A stretch of 64,000 bases of DNA from an uncultured Actinomycetes bacterium. GTDB taxonomy: Bacteria; Actinomycetota; Acidimicrobiia; Acidimicrobiales; Ilumatobacteraceae. The notes beneath the pieces were generated by a model, which saw only the letters and a program-made list of their open reading frames with translations, ran no database searches and was not told the origin of the DNA. The first letter of the stretch is position 1. Each line of letters begins with the position of its first letter. The position numbers were made by a program, and so were the translations under genes. The stretch lies in contig CAIQJP010000008.1 in the NCBI GenBank assembly GCA_903872155.1, positions 1-64,000 of the forward strand, read 5' to 3'. This document shows positions 52,705 to 61,448 of this stretch, in pieces.

Positions 52705-52763
52705 CTGTGGTTCTGGTGAGTATTTTTCTTCATTTTGGGTAAGAATCCTCACCAGAATCACAG
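52705..52763. repeat. Hairpin repeat of the CTGGTG/CACCAG family, copy 5
   Basis: CTGTGGTTCTGGTGAG (52705-52720) pairs with CTCACCAGAATCACAG (52748-52763) at 15 of 16 positions. The centre is T-rich and weakly paired. It lies between convergent genes (SnoaL-like and aldehyde dehydrogenase). Confidence 0.85.
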
Positions 52764-52768
52764 GGGGG

Positions 52769-54130
52769 CTAGAGGAGTTTGCGGAAGAGCTTGGCCTTCT
52801 TGTCGGTGTACGGCGGGTAGGCCAGCGACGGATCGAGTTTGGTGCCGCGACTCAATACGGGCTTCATGTGCTGGAACAAACGCACACCCGACTTGCCGTG
52901 ATAACCGCCCATACCGCTTTCGCCGATACCGCCAAAGGGCAAGTGCGGGCTCGTGAGGTGCATCAAAGTTCCGTTGACTGTGACGCCACCAGCAGTGGTC
53001 TTGGCCAACACTTCTTTGACGACCGACTTATTCTCGGCAAAGACATACAGCGCTAACGGGTGTGGGCGAGCAGTGATGAACTCAATGGCTTGCTGAGTTG
53101 AGTTGATGGAAAGAACGGGTAACAGCGGCCCGAAGATCTCTTCGTTCATCAACGCCGAGTTCATGTCAACATCGGCGAGCACCGTTGGCGCAACGTAACG
53201 GCTCTCGGCATTGGTCTCGCCACCGATGACAACCTTGCCGCCAGTCATGAGTGACTTCAAGCGATCAAAGTGACGTGGCGAAACAATACGGCCGTAACTT
53301 TCGCTCGTTTGCGGATCGGCTCCGAAGAAATCAGTGATCGCCTTGCCGAGTTCATCCAAGAAAGGTTGACGAACTTTTTCGTTGACCAAGATGTAGTCGG
53401 GAGCAACGCAGGTCTGACCAGCGTTGAGCCACTTGCCCCAAGCGATGCGGCGAGCAGCCACATGGATGTTGGCCGATTCGTCAATGATGACGGGGCTTTT
53501 TCCGCCAAGTTCAAGGGTGACAGGGGTGAGGTTGTTAGCAGCAGCAGCCATCACAATGCGACCAACGGTTCCGTTGCCGGTGTAAAAGATGTGATCAAAA
53601 TGTTCGGCGAGCAACGCAGTTGTTTCGGGCACTCCGCCTTCGACCAATGTGATGGCCTTCTGGTCGAGATACTTCGGCACAAGTCGCGCGAGCACTTCTG
53701 ACGTCGCCGCCGAAACTTCGGACGGCTTCATAACCACTGCGTTGCCAGCGGCGATTGCACCAGCGGCCGGAACGAGCAACAACTGAATGGGGTAGTTCCA
53801 AGGAGCAATCACCAACACAACGCCAAGCGGTTCGGGAATGAGTTGTGACTTCGCCGGCATGGTGACGAGGGGTGTGGGGACGCGTTGGGGCTTATTCCAC
53901 TTCTTGAGGTTCTTGAGCATTAACTTGATCTCGCCAGTGATGAACGCGATGTCGGTGATGAAACCTTCAACAGTTGGCTTACCGAGGTCGGTCTTGAGCG
54001 CAGCCAAAAACTCGGGTTCGTTCTCTTCGAGCATTTTGATCATTTGCTCGAGTTGGTGTTTGCGCCAGGCGAGTGGGCGAGTGTGACCCGAGTTATAGGT
54101 GGCGCGAAGGTCTGCAGAGTAAGTCGACAT
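52769..54130 (-). CDS. Aldehyde dehydrogenase (ALDH3-like)
   Basis: 453 residues, shorter than ALDH1/2 and typical of the class 3 type. APWNYPIQLLLVPAAGAIAAGNAVVMKPSE (cofactor region), the general base in VTLELGGKSPVII and the catalytic cysteine in NAGQTCVAPDYIL, and MNEEIFGPLLPVL. It oxidises medium- or long-chain aldehydes to acids with NAD(P). It is the last gene of the minus-strand catabolic operon after the alkylsulfatase, fitting oxidation of the aldehyde formed from a released alcohol. Confidence 0.92.
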   Translation of the reverse strand: MSTYSADLRATYNSGHTRPLAWRKHQLEQMIKMLEENEPEFLAALKTDLGKPTVEGFITDIAFITGEIKLMLKNLKKWNKPQRVPTPLVTMPAKSQLIPEPLGVVLVIAPWNYPIQLLLVPAAGAIAAGNAVVMKPSEVSAATSEVLARLVPKYLDQKAITLVEGGVPETTALLAEHFDHIFYTGNGTVGRIVMAAAANNLTPVTLELGGKSPVIIDESANIHVAARRIAWGKWLNAGQTCVAPDYILVNEKVRQPFLDELGKAITDFFGADPQTSESYGRIVSPRHFDRLKSLMTGGKVVIGGETNAESRYVAPTVLADVDMNSALMNEEIFGPLLPVLSINSTQQAIEFITARPHPLALYVFAENKSVVKEVLAKTTAGGVTVNGTLMHLTSPHLPFGGIGESGMGGYHGKSGVRLFQHMKPVLSRGTKLDPSLAYPPYTDKKAKLFRKLL

Positions 54131-54152
54131 AGACCTCTATTTAATCAGTGGA

Positions 54153-56063
54153 TCATGGTTCAACGATGGCGAAACCGGGGGCATTGGTATCGATATTGCC
54201 AAAGATGTTGAGCAGCGCTGCACCGTCACCATCAAGTGTGATATTTCCGGCAGTGATTTGATCAACGAACGTTGTCTGCTGCGTCAAAATATCAATCAAT
54301 AACGACCGATTAATGCTGATTGACGCAACCGCTTCAGAATCATGTCGACCTTGCACGCCGTACAGCGTGCGATGCGATAAGGCGAGCACCCACTTCTCGT
54401 CGGCAGTTCCGACCATGTCGGGAAATGTCCAGTTGAGCTTCAGCGATAATCCACCAACTGCTTCGCTCTTCAAGCGCACTGAAATCGTGTCAAAGATTTG
54501 TTCTACGGTCATCGCCACCAAAATGCCGCGAGCACGAGCGGGACTGGCGGGCAAATTAGGTGTGCCGTGTCGTAGTTCTTGAGCACCCATCAAATACGCG
54601 TTGCGAAATGTCGATGACTCGCTTTGATATCCGAGTTGCTCGAGCAGATCAGCCTGAAGCGCACGTGCTTCGGTATTGGTTGGATCGGCAAATACCAAAT
54701 GGTTCACCAATTCCGCACCCCAGCGATAGTCGCCTTTTGCCAGAGCCTCTTTCCCGGCAGCAATCACTTTGTCGGCGCCGCCGGCTAGCGCCACATACCG
54801 TTGACCAACATCTACTGGTGGCAACTTGTTGAGGTTTGCCGGATTGCCGTCATACCAACTGAGATAACGCTGATACACCGCCTTACTGTTATGAACAAGG
54901 TCGCCGTAATAACCGTGCGTATGTTCTTGTGCCAAGAAATCGTCGGGCAACTTAAGTGTGCTCGCGATTTCAGTGGGGACGAGACCCTGATTGGCAAGAC
55001 GCATTGTTTGGTCATGCATCCACTTGTACAGATCTCGTTGCAATCCTAAGAATTCAACAGCATCGTCATGACCCCATCGCGGCCAGTTGTGCGATGTAAA
55101 CAAGACTTTGGTTTGTGCGCCAAACAATTCAATGGCTTCGTTGATGTACTTCGACCAACGCAATGAGTTGCGAACTAACGCACCACGAATCGGAATCAGG
55201 TTATGCATGGTGTGCGAACAGTTCTCGGCCATGCACAACGCATCTAAGTCGGGGAAGAAGAAGTTCATTTCGGCAGGAGCTTCGGTTTCGGGTGTGAGTT
55301 GATAGACAACGCGCACGCCATCAATCACCATCTCTTCGCCCGTAAAGGTGATATCTCGATTTGGAGCAATCAGCGTGTTCGGACCAATGGGTATTGAGTT
55401 GCCGAGTCCGCAGTCGACATGTCCGCGTGGTCCAGGCGGCAGCAATGGGCCGAATTGATAGAGGGCGCGGCGACCCATCGCTGGACCAGCAATCACATTT
55501 TCACCAACAACTTCGTGTAAGAAACCAACCGGTGCGATGACTTGGCATTTACCAGCATCAACATCGGCCTGTGACGTTACGCCCAACACGCCACCGAAGT
55601 GGTCGCCGTGTGAGTGCGTATAGATAACTGCGACGACTGGTCGGTGACCGAGATGCTTAGTGATGAGTTCGTAACTCGCGCGGGCGGTTGCTTCAACGGT
55701 GAGTGGATCGACAACTATCCAGCCGGTGTTGCTCTTGATGAATGTGATGTTTGAAATGTCGTAACCACGAACTTGCCAGACACCCTCGGTGACTTCGAAG
55801 AGTCCGTGATTGACATTGAGTTTGGCGTGGCGCCACAAATTGGGATGCACGGTGTCGGGTGCGTCGCCTTGAAGGAAGTCATAACGACCAATGTCGCCGG
55901 CCTGGCGACCTTGCGCATCGGTGATTTTGGTGTCTTCGAGCGCTGCGATGAATCCGCGCTGAGCACGCGTGAAATCTTCGGGGTCGAGGGCAGTGGCTGC
56001 CGAACTGTTGAAAGCACGGGTGTGTTCAGATGCAGGCTTAGATGTGTAATCGGGCGAGTTCAT
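54153..56063 (-). CDS. Metallo-beta-lactamase-fold alkylsulfatase (SdsA1/BDS1 type)
   Basis: 636 residues, full family length. The zinc motif THSHGDHFGG (H-x-H-x-D-H) is near residues 148-157, with MAENCSHTMHNLIPIRGALV and VLFTSHNWPRWG providing the other ligands. The dimerisation region RYLSWYDGNPANLNKLPP follows, then the C-terminal SCP2-like domain. Family members hydrolyse primary alkyl sulfates such as dodecyl sulfate to alcohol and sulfate. No signal peptide is visible, so it may act in the cytoplasm. TAGGAGA precedes the ATG. Confidence 0.92.
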   Translation of the reverse strand: MNSPDYTSKPASEHTRAFNSSAATALDPEDFTRAQRGFIAALEDTKITDAQGRQAGDIGRYDFLQGDAPDTVHPNLWRHAKLNVNHGLFEVTEGVWQVRGYDISNITFIKSNTGWIVVDPLTVEATARASYELITKHLGHRPVVAVIYTHSHGDHFGGVLGVTSQADVDAGKCQVIAPVGFLHEVVGENVIAGPAMGRRALYQFGPLLPPGPRGHVDCGLGNSIPIGPNTLIAPNRDITFTGEEMVIDGVRVVYQLTPETEAPAEMNFFFPDLDALCMAENCSHTMHNLIPIRGALVRNSLRWSKYINEAIELFGAQTKVLFTSHNWPRWGHDDAVEFLGLQRDLYKWMHDQTMRLANQGLVPTEIASTLKLPDDFLAQEHTHGYYGDLVHNSKAVYQRYLSWYDGNPANLNKLPPVDVGQRYVALAGGADKVIAAGKEALAKGDYRWGAELVNHLVFADPTNTEARALQADLLEQLGYQSESSTFRNAYLMGAQELRHGTPNLPASPARARGILVAMTVEQIFDTISVRLKSEAVGGLSLKLNWTFPDMVGTADEKWVLALSHRTLYGVQGRHDSEAVASISINRSLLIDILTQQTTFVDQITAGNITLDGDGAALLNIFGNIDTNAPGFAIVEP

Positions 56064-56127
56064 TGAGTTCTCCTATGAGTAGAACCACAGTACTCCTCGA
56101 TGAAACCTGCCCAATTAGTTTTGTGAC

Positions 56128-57375
56128 TCAGCCACCAAGAACGGGACCAGCAGTGCCGCCCGCGAATTCTCCCGCCGGCTCGTCACCCAAGAAGATGCGA
56201 CCGATTTCGCCATAGAGCGGACGTGAGACCCAACGGTGTGATGCCGCACCATGTGAATCGCGAAGCTTGCGCTCGAGCGGACTATCCATCCGTAAAGCAC
56301 TCGTGCCGGCCATGGTGTGTACTTCGTCGACGATGTGACGCGAGGTGTCGGCGGCGTAGACACACGCCAAGCGAGCATCTTGCGTTGCTTCGGCCGAAGG
56401 TAGGTCGTATCCGTTGTTGAGTTCGTATTCAACGCGATCCATAGCGGCAAACATGTAAGCACGAGCGGCGCGAAGTTTGGCTTCGTTTTCGCCGACCATC
56501 ATGTGCACACCAGGCTTGTCTTTGAGCAAGCTCGCCGAGAGCAATGGCTTCTTTTGGTTTGCCAATTCGATAAATGCATCGAGCGCGCCACGGGCAATGC
56601 CGGTGCCGATTGCTGCCTTGTTGTAAGCCAGTCGCAATGGAACAGGAATGCGGTACACGGGGTTGGGGTAGCGCGCGGGGAGTTCGGTGAGTTGAACATT
56701 GGCAAAGCGCGCGGGAACATGAGCACCTTCGGCTTTCACATCATGACTGCCTGAGCCACGGAGACCAGCCATATCCCATGTGTCAACGATGTCCCACTGG
56801 CTGCGATGCAAAAACCATGTGCGAACGACGGGTGCACCATTGACCAAACGGATTTGATCGCCATCAAATATGGGAGCGGGCATGAAACACCATTCAGAGT
56901 TGTGGCAGCCACTGATGAAAGTTGATTGACCCCACACTTTGAAACTGCCATCGGGTTGAGCCACAGCACGACCAAATGCCGAACCAGGCCCACCGCCACC
57001 GCACATCACAACCCGCGGATTGTCGTTGTAGACCTCTTGAGTGAGTTCAGGGTCCATTCCACCAACGGCCATGGCGTTGATTTCTGAGCCAAGCATGACG
57101 TTCCAGCCAACCGATGCATCGATGGCCGAAATTGCTTCAAGCACTTCAATGGTTTCGCGAACTGATGCATTTTCACCACCGACTTCGGTGGGAAGTGTGA
57201 AACGGAAAAGTCCGGCATCAATAAGCGCATCAATGGTTTCTTTTGGAACATGGCGCAACTCTTGGGCTTTGTCACCACCGGCACGTATCACGTCGGTGAG
57301 AGTCTTGACTCGGTCAAGTGGTGTCTTGCCGTATTTCTTCGCGTCATTGAGTGCAATGGGTTCGGCGATGCTCAT
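56128..57375 (-). CDS. Acyl-CoA-dehydrogenase-fold flavin monooxygenase (HsaA-like)
   Basis: 415 residues from ATG 57375 with TGGAGAA upstream; the longer open frame to 57480 overlaps the Rieske gene. It has the acyl-CoA dehydrogenase fold but the sequence features of flavin-dependent hydroxylases such as HsaA/HpaH-type proteins: HVPKETIDALIDAGLFRFTLP, SAIDASVGWNVMLGSEINAM, SFKVWGQSTFISGCHNSEWC, and MAGLRGSGSHDVKAEGAHVP. These enzymes oxygenate aromatic or related rings with reduced flavin. It follows a Rieske oxygenase in the same operon. Confidence 0.82.
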   Translation of the reverse strand: MSIAEPIALNDAKKYGKTPLDRVKTLTDVIRAGGDKAQELRHVPKETIDALIDAGLFRFTLPTEVGGENASVRETIEVLEAISAIDASVGWNVMLGSEINAMAVGGMDPELTQEVYNDNPRVVMCGGGGPGSAFGRAVAQPDGSFKVWGQSTFISGCHNSEWCFMPAPIFDGDQIRLVNGAPVVRTWFLHRSQWDIVDTWDMAGLRGSGSHDVKAEGAHVPARFANVQLTELPARYPNPVYRIPVPLRLAYNKAAIGTGIARGALDAFIELANQKKPLLSASLLKDKPGVHMMVGENEAKLRAARAYMFAAMDRVEYELNNGYDLPSAEATQDARLACVYAADTSRHIVDEVHTMAGTSALRMDSPLERKLRDSHGAASHRWVSRPLYGEIGRIFLGDEPAGEFAGGTAGPVLGG

Positions 57376-57409
57376 GTTGTTCTCCAGTGGATTAAGTGTC
57401 TTGCGTGAT

Positions 57410-58969
57410 TTAGGGCTTGTCGATCCACTGCTGTAACAGCTTGTGGAAGTGGCGAATTTTTGACTCTCCGTACTCACCAAACATTACGTACGGCTGCTTC
57501 ATCGTTTTCAGTCCAGCTTGCACGAACGGCATATTGTGCACATCTTGATTGAAAACCTTGGCCAACATGCCAAGTTCAGGAGCGTCGGTCCAATCGTCGT
57601 CAACGCCGAGCCAGTGAATAGGTGCAGCGGCTGGCTGTTCTTCTGTTGGTGGGCGAGGGGAGAAGAACATGCATTCGTGAATACACATGTTGGGATCGTC
57701 GCCATACGGGCGGAATCGATAGACGATCTGGTTAAACGATCCCCACGGATGCATATTGGGGAAGAGTGTGAGATAAATCGAATCAGTGAATTCGGCGTCG
57801 CTCACTTGTTCGACGTCATCGCCGATGAACGGGCGTAAACGTTGACGACCAAGATCACCCACCATCTTGCGCAGTACCGAATATTCGGGAACATCACCGT
57901 TCAACCATGGTGGCAAAGGTGCGTTTTCGTAATCGGGAAGTTGTTTGCCGCCGATCCAATCGCACATGTTGGGATCAACCTGGCCAAGTGTGCCATCCAC
58001 ACGATGACCACCATCGGTAAAGCGCCCTGAACGTCCATCGACGGCGGTGACATGAACATAGCCATCTTCATGTCGTTCGTAGATTGCGCCGCTCAAGGGA
58101 TGACGAAGTTTGGTGTACAAACCAACGCCTTCGAGCGATGGGAACTCGGGCATACCTTGCAAGTGTGGACTCGCAAACCCTTGCGGAGAGATCGCTCGCG
58201 AGTAATTGCCGAAGACGTCGTACTTGGTGTTGCTGTCGCCGATACCGCCGAGAATTTGTGGATGTGTTGCGATGACGTGGTATGCCTCAGAGAAAGCTTC
58301 TTGAGCGACTTTCCAATTGCAACGCAAAATCTTGGCGACGTGCGCAGACTTGTAGCGCTTTTCGTAGGGAAGCAATGTGAAGTGATCAGATAAGTCGCCG
58401 ATGAAATCTTCGAGTGGTTCGGCTTCGGTATCAGGGTTGATGAAGATAAATCCGCCCCAGCGACCGACCTTGACTTCAGGAAGTGACAGACAGGCATCGT
58501 CTGCTTGCGGATATTGAAAATCCCACTTACATGGAATCTCTTTGAGCGAACCATCAAGATTCCAACTCCAGCCATGGAATGAACAACGAAGCTCACGCGC
58601 CCACTTGCCATTTTCTTCGCGTAACAATTTGCCGCGATGAAGACACGCATTATGAAACGCTTTGAAAGAGTCGGGTCCATTACGTAAAACGATGAATGAC
58701 AAATGCGCGATGTCGTATACGAGGTAATCGCCAACATCGGGAATGTCATCTTCGTGACAGGCCATCTGCCACACGCGCTTCCAGACTTTCTCAACTTCAA
58801 GGTCGTGGAATTCTTGTGAAAAGTACCGCTCAACCGGAACGAGAGTCGGGCCTGGTTCCATCGGAGAATCAACGCGCAAGATGGGGCGAACAGGGTGACT
58901 GTCGTGATCAAGAATTTCTTGATAGGTCGCGCCTCGTGATCGATGGGTGCCGTTCAAAGTCTCGGTCAT
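57410..58969 (-). CDS. Rieske non-heme iron ring-hydroxylating oxygenase, alpha subunit
   Basis: 519 residues, longer than the usual 420-460. The 2Fe-2S ligands are in NACLHRGKLL (C-x-H, near residue 108) and RCSFHGWSW (C-x2-H, near 128-132). The mononuclear iron site is EAFSEAYHVIATHPQ (His pair). The extra length lies in the C-terminal part (FSPRPPTEEQPAAAP region). No reductase or ferredoxin gene is present, so electrons must come from elsewhere. It leads the operon with the HsaA-like, alkylsulfatase and aldehyde dehydrogenase genes. Confidence 0.9.
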   Translation of the reverse strand: MTETLNGTHRSRGATYQEILDHDSHPVRPILRVDSPMEPGPTLVPVERYFSQEFHDLEVEKVWKRVWQMACHEDDIPDVGDYLVYDIAHLSFIVLRNGPDSFKAFHNACLHRGKLLREENGKWARELRCSFHGWSWNLDGSLKEIPCKWDFQYPQADDACLSLPEVKVGRWGGFIFINPDTEAEPLEDFIGDLSDHFTLLPYEKRYKSAHVAKILRCNWKVAQEAFSEAYHVIATHPQILGGIGDSNTKYDVFGNYSRAISPQGFASPHLQGMPEFPSLEGVGLYTKLRHPLSGAIYERHEDGYVHVTAVDGRSGRFTDGGHRVDGTLGQVDPNMCDWIGGKQLPDYENAPLPPWLNGDVPEYSVLRKMVGDLGRQRLRPFIGDDVEQVSDAEFTDSIYLTLFPNMHPWGSFNQIVYRFRPYGDDPNMCIHECMFFSPRPPTEEQPAAAPIHWLGVDDDWTDAPELGMLAKVFNQDVHNMPFVQAGLKTMKQPYVMFGEYGESKIRHFHKLLQQWIDKP

Positions 58970-59372
58970 GCTCGCTCCTTCAACTGGCCACGAACGCTGG
59001 ATGAATGCGCGTGGCGATGTCTCAAGATTGGAAGCAAAAACGGGAAGTCAATAGGGACCAAAGTCCCAGCGTGACCGCCAAGTTACCCTCGGTAAATAAC
59101 TGGGGCTGTCGTTGTGATTCTGGTGCAGAATCTTTGCGAAATACGCAACAATTCTGCACCAGTTTCTGTCGCCGGTTTCGCCACCAGTTTCTGTCGGTCT
59201 GTTGGGACGCTCGTCGCTGGCTCGTGGTTGACTCACTGACGTCGCCCACACACCATTGTTCTCTTTCAAGTCTGGGCCGTGGGCTCAGTCAACGTTCGTC
59301 TCCCACGACCAGCTGCGCATCCCAACTGCACCCAAAACTGAGAACTCGTTGCATCAACTGCTCACTCGCCAA
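58970..59372. other. Noncoding stretch with hairpin and degenerate repeat tips
   Basis: No convincing coding sequence on either strand. It should contain the promoter of the Rieske operon near its left end; no clear box was found. The middle holds hairpin copy 6 and a second tip sequence (CACCAGTTTCTGTCG occurs at 59157-59171 and again at 59182-59196). The right third (59200-59372) is plain sequence in which I see nothing definite. Confidence 0.6.
59116..59163. repeat. Hairpin repeat of the CTGGTG/CACCAG family, copy 6
   Basis: CTGGTGCAGAAT pairs with ATTCTGCACCAG, then TTTGCG/CGCAA continue the stem around the loop AAATA, with one 2-nt mismatch. It shares its inner 20 bp with copy 4. It lies downstream of the DUF222/HNH gene. 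Confidence 0.85.
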
Positions 59373-60554
59373 CTAGGTGATGGTGAGTTCTCGGGTTGCG
59401 GGATCGAGTTGTAGCTTCCAGCCGCCTTCATGAGCGGCATGGTGATGCCTTGAGCACAATGGGACCATGTTGTTGAGATCGGTTGAGCCACCGTTTTCCC
59501 AGTAGTCAATGTGGTGCACGTTGCAGTGATCAAAAATCACTTCACAATCCGGAATCGCACAAGTTGCATGTATCGCTTCGAGTGCTCTTCGTTGATGCAC
59601 TGTCGCTAACCGTTTTGACCGGCCCACATCAATCGGAACTGATCGCCCATCAAGCACAACCGGCAAGATCTCTGCTTCACAAGCCAACCGGCGCACCGTT
59701 TCAACAGGCAAATCGGCTCCGAATGCAGTTCGGCAGGTGCCACCAGCATGCAAACCGCTCTTCAACGTCTCAAGATCAACATGAACAACGATTTCAGCGC
59801 GGGCCGGGACATCAGACACTGATTCGCTGGCACCGTTGACCAGAGCAATCAATGCTTGGGCTTGGCGGTGATCGTTTGGTTCGATCCATGGCATCACACC
59901 GACGGGAACGTCTCTATCTCCCGAGTGAAACATGGCTTCAACAACACGACCGATCTTTGTTTTCAAGATGGACGCGCTGATCGGATCGAACTTTCCGCTC
60001 ACTGACAAACAACCGTCAGCCTCAGTACGCATCTTGAAGAACGTCTCGCGCTTCTGGCGCTCAAATGTTGAGAGACCGTCGTCAGCAACGACCGACTTCG
60101 CGGTTTCTTTCACCAACTGGTCAAACTGCGACGCCGACATCGTCGTTGATGCTTCAACCAGTTCAGGCAGATGCGCCATGAAAGCATCGCGTTCGGCACC
60201 AGCGATCTTGAGACCACGACCTAATGAGTCAACATGAGCCGCGGTCGTGTCACCAGCGGCCAACACAGCACCCATCTCAGGTGCAACTTCAGTGACGAGT
60301 CCACGCGAAACGACTTCTCGAGCTTCACGAGATGTGAGGCCCCCATGAGCAACTAGTTCACGCTCAGGGATCACAAACGTTGGTGCAACTGGGTCGTGCA
60401 TCAACGAAATCATGCGTGCATTCAAAGCGAGTTTTTCAGCATCGAGTTTGGCCTGCAATGAAGAAACTTCAGACAGACGAGCACGAACTTGCTCAATCGT
60501 CATGTCATGAATCTCAACCTTGGCTGGACCACCGGACTCGAACAAAAACTTCAA
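59373..60554 (-). CDS. DUF222 protein with C-terminal HNH nuclease domain (13E12 type)
   Basis: 393 residues from TTG 60554; ATG 60503 (MTIEQVRARLSEV) is an alternative. The DUF222 helical domain covers residues about 15-300 (SREAREVVSRGLVTEVAPEM, GAERDAFMAHLPELVEAS). The HNH domain is near 335-380: ATCAIPDCEVIFDHCNVHHI, DYWENGGSTDLNNMVPLCSR and HHHAAHEGG, with all zinc and catalytic positions. This is the family of the mycobacterial REP13E12 proteins. An SOS box lies 44 bp upstream, so it should be induced by DNA damage. Its exact role is unknown. Confidence 0.9.
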   Translation of the reverse strand: MKFLFESGGPAKVEIHDMTIEQVRARLSEVSSLQAKLDAEKLALNARMISLMHDPVAPTFVIPERELVAHGGLTSREAREVVSRGLVTEVAPEMGAVLAAGDTTAAHVDSLGRGLKIAGAERDAFMAHLPELVEASTTMSASQFDQLVKETAKSVVADDGLSTFERQKRETFFKMRTEADGCLSVSGKFDPISASILKTKIGRVVEAMFHSGDRDVPVGVMPWIEPNDHRQAQALIALVNGASESVSDVPARAEIVVHVDLETLKSGLHAGGTCRTAFGADLPVETVRRLACEAEILPVVLDGRSVPIDVGRSKRLATVHQRRALEAIHATCAIPDCEVIFDHCNVHHIDYWENGGSTDLNNMVPLCSRHHHAAHEGGWKLQLDPATRELTIT

Positions 60555-60597
60555 AATACCCCTGATTTCATTGATGATTCGTAACTTTTACTGCTAC

Positions 60598-60609
60598 GAA
60601 CGTATGTTC
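60598..60609 (-). promoter_or_regulatory. SOS box (LexA site) upstream of the DUF222/HNH gene
   Basis: GAACGTATGTTC fits GAAC-RNRY-GTTC exactly, 44 bp before the TTG start. The AT-rich region behind it (60610-60704) should hold the promoter. An 8-bp inverted repeat (TTCGTAAC/GCTACGAA, 60579-60600) adjoins it. Confidence 0.75.
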
Positions 60610-60704
60610 AAAAGATACAGGAAGGGTGTTGCAAAGTCAACGCAGCAAACAGCTATTTTCAAAAATATTTGTGAAGAAATATACGAAGTAATGACGGTGC
60701 AAAA

Positions 60705-61448
60705 TCACAACTGTGGGACATGTATGCGCCACAAAATGGTGTTGTTGGTGTTCAGGTTTGAACCCCAAATCAACTTGGCATTGCCGTCCCAGGTGATGGT
60801 GTCGTAGCCGTCCTTCACTCCCACTTCGTCGGCGGTGTAGACAGTTGCTGTTGGCCATGTTGCGTCGTCAAAACTTGGCGAAGTCCATCCCGAGGGTTCT
60901 TCGAGAATTTCGAACTGACACTCGGTATTTGGATCTGCAGACTTTTCACACTCACTATTGAGTGGCGCGGTCTGTATGACGAAACCCCGCCAATTGCCAT
61001 TTGTCGTTGCGATGATTTCACCGGTGGCCGTATCGGTAAATTGCGCAACAAAACCACCGTCGCCCATTTGTTGATTCGGTTCGCCGATGTACTCGAGACC
61101 ACTATCGGTCTCTTTGTAGTCCTTGGTGATCATGGCGATCGTGAGTGGGTACGTCGCTGTAAACGTAATTGTCTCGGCGTTGAATGATCGCTCGGTGGTA
61201 ATTGGCACCGAGTCTTCGCCGACGAGTTGGCCATTCACATAGAGCGAAAACCAGTTATCGGCCCATACCTCGGCGGTGAAGGTCGATGCCTGTGCGGAAG
61301 CAGCGACCGTACTTGTCGGTTCGGCTTCGGTTACTGAAGGTGCTGAGAGTGCCGACGTTGATGATGTTGTTGTGGTTTCCGAAGACGAGCTACACGCTGC
61401 GACTCCGAGAATCGCCAGCATCAAGACAGTTGAACGAAAAAGTTTCAT
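60705..61448 (-). CDS. Lipoprotein with beta-sandwich-like domain
   Basis: 247 residues. Signal peptide LFRSTVLMLAILGVAAC with lipobox GVAAC gives a membrane-anchored exported protein; a Ser/Thr linker follows to about residue 55. The remainder (VWADNWFSLYVNGQLVGEDS, TTERSFNAETITFTATYPLT, NGNWRGFVIQ, and two cysteines SECEKS/NTECQFE) resembles galactose-binding or PA14-like carbohydrate-binding sandwiches. The start overlaps the YHYH-gene stop by 4 nt, so they are co-translated. GAGGAA precedes the ATG. Confidence 0.72.
   Translation of the reverse strand: MKLFRSTVLMLAILGVAACSSSSETTTTSSTSALSAPSVTEAEPTSTVAASAQASTFTAEVWADNWFSLYVNGQLVGEDSVPITTERSFNAETITFTATYPLTIAMITKDYKETDSGLEYIGEPNQQMGDGGFVAQFTDTATGEIIATTNGNWRGFVIQTAPLNSECEKSADPNTECQFEILEEPSGWTSPSFDDATWPTATVYTADEVGVKDGYDTITWDGNAKLIWGSNLNTNNTILWRIHVPQL

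Noticed and set aside
59005-59376. 123-codon plus-strand frame across the noncoding stretch
   Set aside because: It runs through hairpin copy 6 and into the end of the HNH gene, has biased composition (many Cys, Ser and Arg) and no ribosome site or promoter.
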